Shown here piece after piece: positions 49,093-57,087 of a DNA stretch of 64,000 nucleotides; the stretch's first letter is position 1; every line of letters begins with the position of its first letter. Position numbers and translations under genes: made by a program. Source of the stretch: JBDTSW01 sp051004675 (lineage in GTDB: Bacteria; Actinomycetota; Thermoleophilia; Solirubrobacterales; 70-9); NCBI GenBank assembly GCA_051004675.1, contig JBPCKC010000005.1:12476-76475 (forward strand). Direction: 5' to 3'. The notes below the pieces were generated by a model. It was not told the DNA's origin and ran no database searches. It saw only the letters and a list, made by a program, of their open reading frames with translations.

Positions 49093-49700
49093 GCGACGTG
49101 GCCGAGTTCGAGGCCTGCATCCGTGCGGGCGGCGTCGGGCTGTTTCCCGCCGACACGCTCTACGGCCTGGCTTGCGAGGCCTCCAACGAGGCCGCGATCG
49201 AGCGGATCCATGCGCTCAAGGGCCGCGACGACGGCAAGCCCTCGGCGGTGATGTTCTTCGCCCCGCTCGAGCTCCGCGAGGTGCTCTCGATGTCGGGCCC
49301 GCGCACGCGCGAGGCGATCGGGTCGCTCCTGCCCGGCCCGGTGACCCTGGTCGTGGCGAACCCCCGCGGCCTGTACCCGCACGCGTGCCGTGAGCAGCGC
49401 GAACGGCTGGGCATCCGCCTGATCGACGGCCCTCTGGCCGGCTCGGGGGTGGCGGTCTTCCAGACCAGCGCCAACCTCAGCGGCGCGCCGCCGCAGCAGC
49501 GGCTGGAAGATGTGGATCCAGGCATCCGCTCGGGCGTGGATCTCGAGATCGACGGCGGGGCGGTCGGCGGCGAGCCGTCGACCGTGGTTGATCTCACGCG
49601 GCTCGAGGAGGGGGAGTGGGAGATCCTGCGCGAGGGGGCGCTCAGCCGGCCGGCGCTGGAGAGGGCTCTTCGGGCAGCAGGAACTCCAGCCGGTACATGA
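49089..49700 (+). CDS. Sua5/YciO/YrdC-type L-threonylcarbamoyladenylate synthase
   Basis: 203 residues from a GTG in a 4-bp overlap with prmC. GGVGLFPADTLYGLACEASNEAAIERIHALKGRDDGKP is the KxR/ST-type nucleotide and threonine binding site of TsaC/Sua5, and GPVTLV, RLIDGPLAGSGVAVFQTSANLSG and PSTVVDLT complete it. It makes threonylcarbamoyl-AMP for tRNA t6A modification at position 37. It lacks the Sua5 C-terminal domain, so it is the short TsaC-like type. Its last 59 bp overlap the convergent SnoaL-like gene. Confidence 0.93.
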   Translation: MSDVAEFEACIRAGGVGLFPADTLYGLACEASNEAAIERIHALKGRDDGKPSAVMFFAPLELREVLSMSGPRTREAIGSLLPGPVTLVVANPRGLYPHACREQRERLGIRLIDGPLAGSGVAVFQTSANLSGAPPQQRLEDVDPGIRSGVDLEIDGGAVGGEPSTVVDLTRLEEGEWEILREGALSRPALERALRAAGTPAGT

Positions 49701-50040
49701 GGTCGTCACGCAGGGTCACCACGCCCCTGGCATCCATCTGCGTCTCGATCCCGCTGGCCCTCCCTCGGGTCCGCACCTTGAAATGCACCAGGACCCGTGC
49801 CGGCTGGAGCTGCTCGAGCTCGACGGGCTCGATGGTCACATCGTCCATCACGTCATAGAAGCTCTCGAAGTAGCGGCTGATGCCGGCGTGCCCGCGATAG
49901 ACCTGCGGCTCCATCGCGATCGCGGCCGGCGTCTCCATCTCGAACTCGGGATGCACGAACGCCAGCATCGCGTCCACGCCACCCGTGTTCAGCGCGTCGA
50001 ACCCGGCGCGGGCGAGCTGGAGGTCGTGGGTCTCGGCCAT
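49642..50040 (-). CDS. SnoaL/NTF2-like domain protein
   Basis: 132 residues. LARAGFDALNTGGVDAMLAFVHPEFEMETP is a typical NTF2-like start, followed by YRGHAGISRYFESFYDVMDDVTIEP and a C-terminal beta sheet (RVLVHFKVRTRGRASGI). Such cone-shaped domains bind small hydrophobic ligands or act as isomerases and cyclases. The gene is lodged between sua5 and rpiB on the opposite strand and overlaps sua5 by 59 bp. The function is not deducible. Confidence 0.8.
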   Translation of the reverse strand: MAETHDLQLARAGFDALNTGGVDAMLAFVHPEFEMETPAAIAMEPQVYRGHAGISRYFESFYDVMDDVTIEPVELEQLQPARVLVHFKVRTRGRASGIETQMDARGVVTLRDDLMYRLEFLLPEEPSPAPAG

Positions 50041-50049
50041 GGGCGGGAG

Positions 50050-50055
50050 TATCCT
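50050..50055 (+). promoter_or_regulatory. -10 box (TATCCT) of rpiB-barstar operon
   Basis: TATCCT lies 8 nt before the rpiB ATG at 50064, within the 23-bp gap from the divergent SnoaL-like gene. Confidence 0.4.
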
Positions 50056-50063
50056 CGGCCGCG

Positions 50064-50513
50064 ATGCGGATCGCAGTCGGATCGGACCATGCCGGGTACG
50101 ACCTGAAGGAACGGGTCGTCCCGCTCCTGGAGGAGGCCGGGCACGACGTCGTGGACGTAGGCACCGACTCGGAGGAGTCGACGGACTACCCGGTGCACGC
50201 GGCGGAGGCCGCCCGCCTTGTGGCTGGCGGCGAGGCCGACCGGGCGGTGCTGGTCTGCGGATCGGGCGTTGGCGTCTCGATCGTGGCCAACAAGGTGGAC
50301 GGCGTGCGGGCTGTGAACGCGCACGATGCCGACGAGGCCGAGATGAGCCGTCGCCACAACGACGCCAACGTCCTGGCGCTCGCGGGTCGCCACCTCGAGC
50401 CCGACGACGCCCGCGCCATCGTCGATCGCTTCCTCACGACCGAGTTCGAGGGCGGGCGCCACCAGCGCCGCGTCGACCAGATCGCCGCGGTCGAGCGTGG
50501 CGACGAGACGTGA
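50064..50513 (+). CDS. rpiB: Ribose-5-phosphate isomerase B
   Basis: 149 residues. MRIAVGSDHAGYDLKERV contains the substrate-binding SDHAG, Cys65 lies in VLVCGSGVGVSIVANK, and RRHNDANVLALAGR is the third family motif. It interconverts ribose-5-phosphate and ribulose-5-phosphate in the pentose phosphate pathway. Gly-Ser replaces the usual Gly-Thr after the active-site Cys. Its stop overlaps the start of a barstar-like gene as GTGA. Confidence 0.94.
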   Translation: MRIAVGSDHAGYDLKERVVPLLEEAGHDVVDVGTDSEESTDYPVHAAEAARLVAGGEADRAVLVCGSGVGVSIVANKVDGVRAVNAHDADEAEMSRRHNDANVLALAGRHLEPDDARAIVDRFLTTEFEGGRHQRRVDQIAAVERGDET

Positions 50514-50899
50514 CCGCCGCGAAGCTCGCCCTCCCGAGCCACACCTGCATCCACTTCGCGGAGTCGGCCCCCGCTCAAGCCGAGCTCGCCGGCCAGGGCC
50601 TCTACGTCGCCGATATCGGCGGCGGCGCCGTCCACACCGACGAGGAGCTGTTCGAAGCGCTCGCCCGGGCCCTGCGCCTGCCCGACTCCTTCGAGGGAAG
50701 CTGGGAGGCACTCGACGAGTCCCTGCGCGCGCTCGAGTGGCTCGCCGGCGAGAGCGGCTGCGTGCTCATCATCAGGAACTCCGAGCACACCTGGAAGGGC
50801 CACCAGCGGATGGCGGGCAGGCTTCACGCCTCCTGGTCGCAGGCCGGGGAGGAGTGGGTGCGCCGCGAGAAGCCCTTCCACCTCGTCTTCGAGTGGTGA
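50510..50899 (+). CDS. Barstar-family protein
   Basis: 129 residues from a GTG that overlaps the rpiB stop (GTGA). The middle, HTDEELFEALARALRLPDSFEGSWEALDESLRALEW, is the barstar fold core: a helix, then the F/YxxNWDAL-like turn as SWEALDESL. LVFEW ends the last strand. Barstar inhibits the ribonuclease barnase by capping its active site. No barnase-type gene is nearby, so the partner may be encoded elsewhere or the role may differ. Tight coupling to rpiB is unexpected for an immunity protein. Confidence 0.78.
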   Translation: MTAAKLALPSHTCIHFAESAPAQAELAGQGLYVADIGGGAVHTDEELFEALARALRLPDSFEGSWEALDESLRALEWLAGESGCVLIIRNSEHTWKGHQRMAGRLHASWSQAGEEWVRREKPFHLVFEW

Positions 50900-50937
50900 G
50901 CCGTCCCGTTTGGCCCAGCGGCCGCTGGGCCCTCCGG

Positions 50938-51522
50938 CTAGCCGAGCTCGGTCGAGGCGGCGCGGATGAACAGCTCGCGCGCCCGGCGCACCTCCGCGGT
51001 GTCGCCCCGTTCGATTCGCTCCAGGCACAAACCCTCGAGGCCGGCGATCACCAGCACGGCGGCGGTCTCGTTGGGCTCGCCCAGCAGCTCCGTGAGCACG
51101 CGGCGCCAGCCGGTCTTGATCTCGCGCATCACCTCGCGGATGTCGTCCTCCACGACCGACACGGCGTTCAGGTCGAAGTAGACGCGCGGTAGGCGCTCGT
51201 CTCGGTCCATCAGCGCCCACAAGCCGTCGGCGGCCCCGCGCACGACCTCCTCGGTCGAGGCGGCGTCGGTGAGCCCGCCCAGGATCTCCTCGCTGATCGA
51301 CTCGCCGAGCTGGCCCCCCGCCGCCGCGACCAGGCCGTGCTTCGACCCGAAGTGGTACGAGATCAGCGCCTTGTTCTCGCCGGCCTTGGCCGCCACCTTG
51401 GCGATCGAGAGCCCGGCGTATCCCTCGGCCTTCAGGACCTCCAGACAGGCGTCGAGGATGCGTTCGCGGGCGCCTGTTGAGGGGCGCCCGCGCCGCGCAG
51501 GCGCCGCTGTCGCGCTACTCAC
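50938..51522 (-). CDS. TetR-family regulator, coupled to R2lox gene
   Basis: 194 residues from a GTG overlapping the R2lox stop (GTGA). After an Arg-rich start (PARRGRPSTGARERI), the helix-turn-helix region reads LDACLEVLKAEGYAGLSIAKVAAKAGENKALISYHFGSKHGLV. The C-terminal half is a helical ligand domain with WALMDRDERLPRVYFDLNAV. As second gene of the R2lox operon it probably controls its own promoter, where a 22-bp interrupted palindrome lies between -35 and -10. The inducer is unknown but may be the oxidase's lipid-like ligand. Confidence 0.86.
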   Translation of the reverse strand: MSSATAAPARRGRPSTGARERILDACLEVLKAEGYAGLSIAKVAAKAGENKALISYHFGSKHGLVAAAGGQLGESISEEILGGLTDAASTEEVVRGAADGLWALMDRDERLPRVYFDLNAVSVVEDDIREVMREIKTGWRRVLTELLGEPNETAAVLVIAGLEGLCLERIERGDTAEVRRARELFIRAASTELG

Positions 51523-52490
51523 GCCGCCGCGCCCTCGGCGAGCATCGCCGGGTCGAGGCCCATCGCCGCCAGCTTCTTCGAGAGCGCCTTCATCGCGTAC
51601 TCGAAGATCTCGGACGAGTGGTAGAAGGGCGTCTGGAAGTCGTACGGGTCGTCCACCCACGGCGGCACGAACACCAGCGTCGCCACCGGCAGGCACTCCT
51701 TCAGAGCCCCCTCGATGATCTTCGCGTTTGCCGGGTCGTCCTTGATCGCGTCGGCGAGGAACTTGATCCCGAAGCCGACGTGGCGGGACTCGTCGCGGTT
51801 GACGGCGGTGAACCCTGCCGTGAAGCCCGGCAGCCAGTCGCGCTCCTTGAGCGACTTGATGATGAAGCGGGCGCCCGTCAGCGCCAGCGTCCCCTCGATC
51901 ACGACCATGTAGACCGTGATCCCGCGGACCAGTGCCGCGAAATCGCTCGGATCCCTGCGCAGGCGCTCGGCGCACTCGTGGAGGATGCCGTCGAACAGCG
52001 TCTCCCAGTCCTTGTTGACGTGCGTGCGCTGCGTGTCGAGCATCGCGCCGATGTCGGCGGCCTTCATGCCCAGCACCTCGCGGTAGAAGCGGTCGAAGAA
52101 GACCATGTGCTTGGCCTCGTCGGAGATCTGGGTGGTCAGGAAGACCTGGGCCTCGTGCGAGGGCGCGCCCATCGCGAATGGCAGCAGCTCCACGGTGACC
52201 CGCTCCTCGCCGAGGAAGAACTGCGAGAAGCCGAAGAGCAGGAACTTGCGCTCCTCCTCGGTGAAGAAGTCGGGGGTGTCCCACTGCTTCTTGTCCTCGG
52301 TGAAGTCGAAGTCCTCGGTTGACCACTGCTGGCGCTGCCAGCGCATGAAGAGCTTCTCGTAGGAGGGAGCCGCCTCGATGATCCGGTCCAGGCCCGACAT
52401 CACCTTGTCGATGTCGGCGTCCATGAGGACGCTGAGGGCCTCGTCCTCGGTTACCAGCTCGCCGTTGGTGCTGCTGCCGTTCTCGGTCAT
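51519..52490 (-). CDS. R2-like ligand-binding oxidase (R2lox)
   Basis: 323 residues from the ATG at 52490, with GGAGG 8 nt upstream. Metal ligands of the ferritin-like site are visible at Glu95 (GEERVTVE), Glu125 and His128 (DEAKH), Glu199 (VVIEG), and Glu234 and His237 (DESRHVGF). Val98 (Glu95+3) and Tyr194 (Glu199-5) sit where the Val-Tyr ether crosslink forms in Mycobacterium R2lox. This separates it from ribonucleotide reductase R2, to which it would otherwise be assigned. R2lox carries a Mn/Fe centre and binds a fatty-acid-like ligand; its physiological reaction is unknown. Confidence 0.88.
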   Translation of the reverse strand: MTENGSSTNGELVTEDEALSVLMDADIDKVMSGLDRIIEAAPSYEKLFMRWQRQQWSTEDFDFTEDKKQWDTPDFFTEEERKFLLFGFSQFFLGEERVTVELLPFAMGAPSHEAQVFLTTQISDEAKHMVFFDRFYREVLGMKAADIGAMLDTQRTHVNKDWETLFDGILHECAERLRRDPSDFAALVRGITVYMVVIEGTLALTGARFIIKSLKERDWLPGFTAGFTAVNRDESRHVGFGIKFLADAIKDDPANAKIIEGALKECLPVATLVFVPPWVDDPYDFQTPFYHSSEIFEYAMKALSKKLAAMGLDPAMLAEGAAA

Positions 52491-52530
52491 TCCAGTGCCC
52501 TCCAAGGGTGGTTCGCAGGTTGCCGGCTAA

Positions 52531-52559
52531 TTCTTAACCGATCGACCAAGAAATGTCAA
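52531..52559 (-). promoter_or_regulatory. R2lox-tetR promoter with embedded operator
   Basis: On the minus strand TTGACA (52554-52559), a 17-bp spacer and TAAGAA (52531-52536) form a near-consensus promoter. TTCTT-N3-CGATCG-N3-AAGAA (52531-52552) is a 22-bp interrupted palindrome filling the spacer and the -10. A repressor bound there would block RNA polymerase; the co-operonic TetR is the obvious candidate. Confidence 0.75.
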
Positions 52560-52572
52560 GGGCGGCTCGGTT

Positions 52573-52995
52573 CTAGCCGACCGGGGCGAAGCGATCCGCT
52601 TTGAACTGGAACTCGTAGATGCCCGCCGGGCAGTCGTCGGTGGTCGTCCACTCGACCGTGCCCACCACGTGGTTTCGCCTGATGAACCGTCCCTTGACCT
52701 TGAAGTCGTTGTTGGCGTGGGTGGTGTCGTCGCGAAGCGTGAACCTGCCCCTGCCGTCGACCACGTCGGACCCGAAAATGGCGGGTCCGCCAAAACCGTT
52801 GCAGGTCTGCAGATCGTGGCTGTAGACGCGGGCGAAGGGGATGGAGCGGGAGTTCACGTCGAAGTAGATGTGGAACCGGTCGGCGCCCCCGGCGTACTTG
52901 CCGTCCTTCACCGGCGCCTGCCCGCCGCCCGGCGCCGAGGCGGCGAGGAAGAGCGCACCCAGCACGACCAAGAGCGTCAGGGCGCATCGCCTCAT
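52573..52995 (-). CDS. Secreted hypothetical protein, paralogue 2 of a tandem pair
   Basis: 140 residues with a signal peptide (ALTLLVVLGALFLAASAPGG). The mature part is beta-rich with two conserved Cys (LQTCNGFGG and TTDDCPAGIYEFQF) and the pattern DGRGRFTL, NNDFKVKGRFI, VVGTVEWT. It shares this layout with the upstream gene (SCSGG, NRFETT, VNRLTGRWVS, VRGKVVLE, SCGDPGTYVYKY), so the two are tandem duplicates. The start overlaps the previous stop by 4 bp (ATGA). The function is unknown; an extracellular location is likely. Confidence 0.68.
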   Translation of the reverse strand: MRRCALTLLVVLGALFLAASAPGGGQAPVKDGKYAGGADRFHIYFDVNSRSIPFARVYSHDLQTCNGFGGPAIFGSDVVDGRGRFTLRDDTTHANNDFKVKGRFIRRNHVVGTVEWTTTDDCPAGIYEFQFKADRFAPVG

Positions 52996-53438
52996 GCGCG
53001 GCCGTACCGCTTCGCGGTGTACTTATAGACGTAGGTGCCGGGGTCGCCGCAGGAGGCGGCGCTGGGGCGCTCGAGGACGACCTTGCCGCGGACCTTCGTA
53101 TCGCTGACCCAACGTCCCGTGAGGCGATTGACCTCCGAGTTGGACGACGACGACGTGGTCTCGAAGCGGTTGGGGCCCAGTGCGACGGGCGGGAAGCTCG
53201 TGCCGCCGCTGCAAGAGGGGAGGGTGAAGCCTGCCGCCGTGACGGTGACGGTCCCGCCCTTGAGGGTGAAGCCGAGCTGGACGCCATAGGCGGGGCTGCT
53301 GACCTCCGCGCCGGCCCCCGAGTAGGTGCCGTTGCGGGGCGTGGTGGGCTCGCCCGCGCCGGCGGACGCAGGAAGCATCGCGAAAAGGCCCGCGGCCGCC
53401 GTCGCCAATACCCCTGCCCACCGAACCCCCAGCTTCAT
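52992..53438 (-). CDS. Secreted hypothetical protein, paralogue 1 of a tandem pair
   Basis: 148 residues from the ATG at 53438 (MKLGVRWAGVLATAAAGLFAML), which begins a clean signal peptide. An ATG ten codons upstream (53468) falls between the -35 and -10 of the promoter, so it cannot be in the transcript if that promoter is used. The mature domain has two conserved Cys and the same beta layout as its downstream paralogue. First gene of a two-gene operon; divergent from glyA. Confidence 0.68.
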   Translation of the reverse strand: MKLGVRWAGVLATAAAGLFAMLPASAGAGEPTTPRNGTYSGAGAEVSSPAYGVQLGFTLKGGTVTVTAAGFTLPSCSGGTSFPPVALGPNRFETTSSSSNSEVNRLTGRWVSDTKVRGKVVLERPSAASCGDPGTYVYKYTAKRYGRA

Positions 53439-53445
53439 CTCCGAG

Positions 53446-53475
53446 AGCCTATCCGAACGCCGTCTCATGTGTCAA
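53446..53475 (-). promoter_or_regulatory. Promoter of the tandem secreted-protein operon
   Basis: TTGACA (53470-53475), an 18-bp spacer and TAGGCT (53446-53451) are read on the minus strand. The predicted transcription start coincides with the ATG at 53438, 7 nt after the -10, giving a leaderless mRNA. Confidence 0.65.
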
Positions 53476-53512
53476 CCTAGAACGGATCGACGCGGCGACC
53501 CAGAGGATCCAC

Positions 53513-54793
53513 TTGAGCGACCTTCCCGACGACTTCCAGACCGCCCCCCTCGCCGAGGTTGACCCCCAGATCGCGCGCGTGCTCGACCGTGAGCTCGCTC
53601 GCCAGCAGTCCACGCTGGAGATGATCGCGTCGGAGAACTTCGTCCCTCAGGCCGTGCTCGAGGCTGCCGGGTCGGTCCTCACCAACAAATACGCCGAGGG
53701 CTACCCCGGGCGCCGTTACTACGGCGGCTGCGAGGAGGTCGACGTCGCCGAGCAGCTCGCGATCGACCGCGCGCTCGAGCTGTTCGGGGCGGAGCACGCG
53801 AACGTCCAGCCCCACGCCGGAGCCCAGGCCAACAACGCCGCCTATATGGCGATGCTCGAGCCCGGCGACAAGATCCTGGGCCTCGCGCTCGACCACGGCG
53901 GCCACCTCACGCACGGGATGAAGCTGAACGTCTCGGGCAAGCTCTACGAGGTCCACGCCTACCACGTGCGGCGCGACGACCTTCGCGTCGACATGGAGGA
54001 GGTCGAGCGCCTCGCCGCCGAGCACAAGCCGAAGGTGATCGTCGCCGGCTGGTCGGCGTATCCGCGCCACCTCGACTTCGCCGCCTTCCGCGAGATCGCC
54101 GACTCGGTCGGCGCCCGGCTGATGGTCGACATGGCGCACTTCGCGGGCCTGGTGGCGGCCGGGGAGCATCCCAGCCCGGTGCCGCACGCCGACGTGGTCA
54201 CGACCACGATCCACAAGACGCTGTGCGGTCCGCGCAGCGGCATGATCCTCTGCCGCGAGGAGCTGGCCAAGGACATCGACCGCTCGATCTTCCCGGGCCA
54301 GCAGGGCGGCCCTCTGATGCATGTCATCGCCGCCAAGGCGGTCGCCCTCGGGATCGCCGGTTCCGAGCCCTTCGCCGCCCGCCAGCGCCAGACGGTCGCC
54401 AACGCCAAGGCGTTCGCCGAGGCGCTCGTCGCCGAGGGCGTCGAGGTCCTCACCGGCGGCACCGACGTCCACCTGGTGCTGGTCGACCTCACGCCCACCG
54501 GCCTTGACGGCAAGACGGCCGAGGATCGCCTCGAGCAGGTCGGGATCACGGTCAACCGCAACGCGATCCCCTTCGACGAGCGCCCTCCCATGAACCCCTC
54601 CGGCCTTCGCATCGGCACCCCCGCCCTGACCACGCGCGGCCTCGTGGAGGACGACATGCGTGAGATCGCGACGATCATCGGCGCCGCCCTCTCGGAGCGC
54701 TTCGAGGACGAGCGCGACGGGCTCGGCGAGCGGGCCCGGGCGCTCATGGAGCGCTACCCCCTTTACCCGCAGCTCTCGCCGATCTCCGCCTGA
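53513..54793 (+). CDS. glyA: Serine hydroxymethyltransferase
   Basis: 426 residues from a TTG with AGAGGA about 6 nt upstream. STLEMIASENFVPQAVLEA, TNKYAEGYPGRRYYGGCE and the PLP lysine Lys235 in TTTIHKTLCGPRSGMI identify it. It converts serine and tetrahydrofolate to glycine and methylene-tetrahydrofolate. The usual Arg after THKTL is Cys here (HKTLCGPR), a small deviation. It starts the run glyA, DUF354, MraY/WecA-like transferase, atp genes. Confidence 0.96.
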   Translation: MSDLPDDFQTAPLAEVDPQIARVLDRELARQQSTLEMIASENFVPQAVLEAAGSVLTNKYAEGYPGRRYYGGCEEVDVAEQLAIDRALELFGAEHANVQPHAGAQANNAAYMAMLEPGDKILGLALDHGGHLTHGMKLNVSGKLYEVHAYHVRRDDLRVDMEEVERLAAEHKPKVIVAGWSAYPRHLDFAAFREIADSVGARLMVDMAHFAGLVAAGEHPSPVPHADVVTTTIHKTLCGPRSGMILCREELAKDIDRSIFPGQQGGPLMHVIAAKAVALGIAGSEPFAARQRQTVANAKAFAEALVAEGVEVLTGGTDVHLVLVDLTPTGLDGKTAEDRLEQVGITVNRNAIPFDERPPMNPSGLRIGTPALTTRGLVEDDMREIATIIGAALSERFEDERDGLGERARALMERYPLYPQLSPISA

Positions 54794-54813
54794 CCTGACA
54801 GCATCCCGGCGCT

Positions 54814-55824
54814 ATGCGCGTCTGGGTCGACTGCACCGCCGCCGCCCATCCGCTGGTGCTGCGCCCGATCATCGAGCGGCTCCGCGAGGGTGGACACGAG
54901 GTGAACATCACCGCGCGCGAGTACGGGCAGACCGTCGGCCTGCTCGAGCGCCTCGGCATGGAGCACTCCGTCGTCGGCCGGCACGGAGGCGCTTCGATCG
55001 CCCGCAAGGCCACGGCCGTAGCCGGGCGAAGCTCGCTGCTCGCGCGGTGGGCGCGCTCGCGGCGCTTCGACCTGGCCCTGGGCCACGGCTCCGTCGACCT
55101 CGCGGTGGTCTCGACCCTCCTGCGGATCCCCTCGGCCCAGATGCAGGACTACGAGTTCGCGGGCCTCCAGCGAAAGCTCGCCTTTCGAGCGGCCGAGCGG
55201 GTGCTGGCCCCCGACGCGATCTCGGTCGAGGCGATGAAGGCCGCGGGCGCCGCGCCCGCGAAGCTCTTCCGGTACCCGGGCCTCAAGGAGGACTACTACC
55301 TGGCCGACTTCGAGCCCGACGCGGCCGTCCTCGGCGAGCTCGGCCTCGACCGCGACCGAGTCCTCGTGGTGGTTCGCCCGCCTCCCGAGACGTCGGCATA
55401 CCACGCCGATAACCCGCTGTATGAGGGCGTGCTCGACCGCATCGCGGCCGACCCCGGCGCGACGGGGGTGGTGATCCCCCGTACCGAGGGTCAGGGCGAG
55501 GCGGTCCGCGCGCGCAGCGATCCGTCGCTCATCGTTCCCGAGGGCGCGGTGGACGCGCAGAGCCTGATCGCCTTCGCCGATCTCGTGGTCAGCGCCGGGG
55601 GCACCATGAACCGCGAGGCGGTCGCCCTCGGCACGCCGGTCTACACGATCTTCAGTGGACGGATGGGCGCCGTGGACGAGCGCCTGATGGCTGAGGGCCT
55701 GCTGCGCGAGCTATCGGGTGCCGCCACCCTCGAGCTGCACAAGCGAACCCACGAAGCGGGGCCGCGCAATCCGCGCGACCCAGCGGTGCTGGCGAACGCG
55801 GTGCTGGGGGCGGCGTGCTGGTAG
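54814..55824 (+). CDS. DUF354 family protein (GT-B-like fold)
   Basis: 336 residues. MRVWVDCTAAAHPLVLRPIIERLREGGHEVNITAREY is the typical start of DUF354, a family with a UDP-GlcNAc 2-epimerase/MurG-like two-domain fold. FDLALGHGSVDLAVVSTLLRIP and the C-terminal FADLVVSAGGTMNREAVALGTPVYTIFSG fit that fold. Activity is not established; genes often lie near polysaccharide synthesis. The start of the downstream undecaprenyl-P sugar transferase gene overlaps its end by 10 bp, supporting a joint role in envelope glycan assembly. Confidence 0.85.
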   Translation: MRVWVDCTAAAHPLVLRPIIERLREGGHEVNITAREYGQTVGLLERLGMEHSVVGRHGGASIARKATAVAGRSSLLARWARSRRFDLALGHGSVDLAVVSTLLRIPSAQMQDYEFAGLQRKLAFRAAERVLAPDAISVEAMKAAGAAPAKLFRYPGLKEDYYLADFEPDAAVLGELGLDRDRVLVVVRPPPETSAYHADNPLYEGVLDRIAADPGATGVVIPRTEGQGEAVRARSDPSLIVPEGAVDAQSLIAFADLVVSAGGTMNREAVALGTPVYTIFSGRMGAVDERLMAEGLLRELSGAATLELHKRTHEAGPRNPRDPAVLANAVLGAACW

Positions 55825-57086
55825 ACGGCCAGCCCGAGCCGATCTTCGCGCTGTACGCCTTCGGCGTCGCGGCGCTGATCGCCTGGACGCTGGTGCCGCT
55901 GGTCGAGCGGCTGGCCTGGCGAATCGGCGCGATCGACACTCCCAACGAGCGCAGCCTGCACACCAAGCCCACCCCCAAGCTCGGCGGGCTGGCGATCCTG
56001 ATGGGGATCATCGTGGCGGCGGTGCTGTTCATGCCGATGGGCGACGAGACCCGCGGCATCCTGATCGGCGCGGCGACGATCGCCGCGATAGGCATCGTCG
56101 ACGACGTCGTCACCCTCGGGGCGCTGCCGAAGCTGCTCGGACAGTTCCTGGCCGCCTCGATCGCGGTCTTCAACGGGGTGCGCCTGACTGCGTTCACGCT
56201 CCCCTTCATCGGGGGCGTCGATCCCACGTCGGTCGAGCTGGTGACCCTGCCGCTGATCGACGAGGTGGACCTCGGCGAGCTGCTCGGAATCGTCGGCATC
56301 GTCGCCGCGATCAACGTCATCAACTTCATCGACGGGGTGGACGGCCTGGCCGCGGGGGTGTGCGTGATCTCGGCGGCGACCCTGTCGGTGATCGCGGTCT
56401 CGCTGGACCGCGAGACCGCCGCAGTGCTCGCCGCGCTCACGGCGGGCGGCGCGCTGGGCTTCCTGCGCCACGGCTTCCCGCCCGCGTCGAGCTTCATGGG
56501 CGATACAGGGTCGAACCTGCTGGGCTACATGCTCGCGGTGATCGCGATCCAGGGATCGCTCAAGACGAACGCTGTCGTCGCGCTGTTCTTCCCCCTGATC
56601 ATCCTGGCGGTGCCGATCCTCGACACGGGCTTCGTGGTCGCCAAGCGCGTGAAGTACCGGCAGCCCATCTACCGCGCGGATCGATGGCACTTCCATCACC
56701 GGATGGCGAACATGGGCTTCTCGCAACGCCGGACGCTCGCCTACCTCTACGGCTGGACCGCGGTGATGGCCCTGCTCGCGCTGGCGCTGCGGTTCGTCCC
56801 CTACAGCGACGACCGCGGGAACTTCGACCCGGCCTGGACGGCCGTGATCCTGGCTTTCTTCGTGCTCGTGCTGGGCGCCAGCTTCTACCTCGTCCTCACG
56901 CTCGAGATCCTGAAGCTCCGGCGCTCTCGCGCGAGCCCCAATCTGCCGCCGGAGGTGGTGGACGAGGGGGTCAGGCGCGAGCTGGAGACCGGAAGCTTCG
57001 AGGTCGTCAACCCCGAGACGGGGGAGTACCAGGCACTCGACCCGGAGACCGGCGAGTTCGACGCGATCGAGCCCGGGAGCGCCTGA
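55815..57086 (+). CDS. MraY/WecA-like undecaprenyl-phosphate sugar-1-phosphate transferase
   Basis: 423 residues from a GTG, with about ten membrane helices. IDTPNERSLHTKPTPKLGGLAIL, IVDDVVTLGALPKLLGQ, NVINFIDGVDGLAAGV and FMGDTGSNLLGYMLA are the WecA/TagO-type motifs with the catalytic Asp residues. HFHHRMANMGFSQRRTLAYLYGW is the sugar-recognition loop of the WecA branch. It should attach a UDP-sugar phosphate (probably GlcNAc-P) to undecaprenyl phosphate at the inner membrane face. A soluble C-terminal tail of about 55 acidic residues with PETGEYQALDPETGEFDA repeats is unusual. Confidence 0.9.
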   Translation: MLVDGQPEPIFALYAFGVAALIAWTLVPLVERLAWRIGAIDTPNERSLHTKPTPKLGGLAILMGIIVAAVLFMPMGDETRGILIGAATIAAIGIVDDVVTLGALPKLLGQFLAASIAVFNGVRLTAFTLPFIGGVDPTSVELVTLPLIDEVDLGELLGIVGIVAAINVINFIDGVDGLAAGVCVISAATLSVIAVSLDRETAAVLAALTAGGALGFLRHGFPPASSFMGDTGSNLLGYMLAVIAIQGSLKTNAVVALFFPLIILAVPILDTGFVVAKRVKYRQPIYRADRWHFHHRMANMGFSQRRTLAYLYGWTAVMALLALALRFVPYSDDRGNFDPAWTAVILAFFVLVLGASFYLVLTLEILKLRRSRASPNLPPEVVDEGVRRELETGSFEVVNPETGEYQALDPETGEFDAIEPGSA

Positions 57087-57087
57087 G

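Noticed and set aside
50938..52490. R2lox gene as ribonucleotide reductase beta subunit
   Set aside because: The Val and Tyr at the ether-crosslink positions and the lack of a neighbouring nrdA point to R2lox, not to R2.
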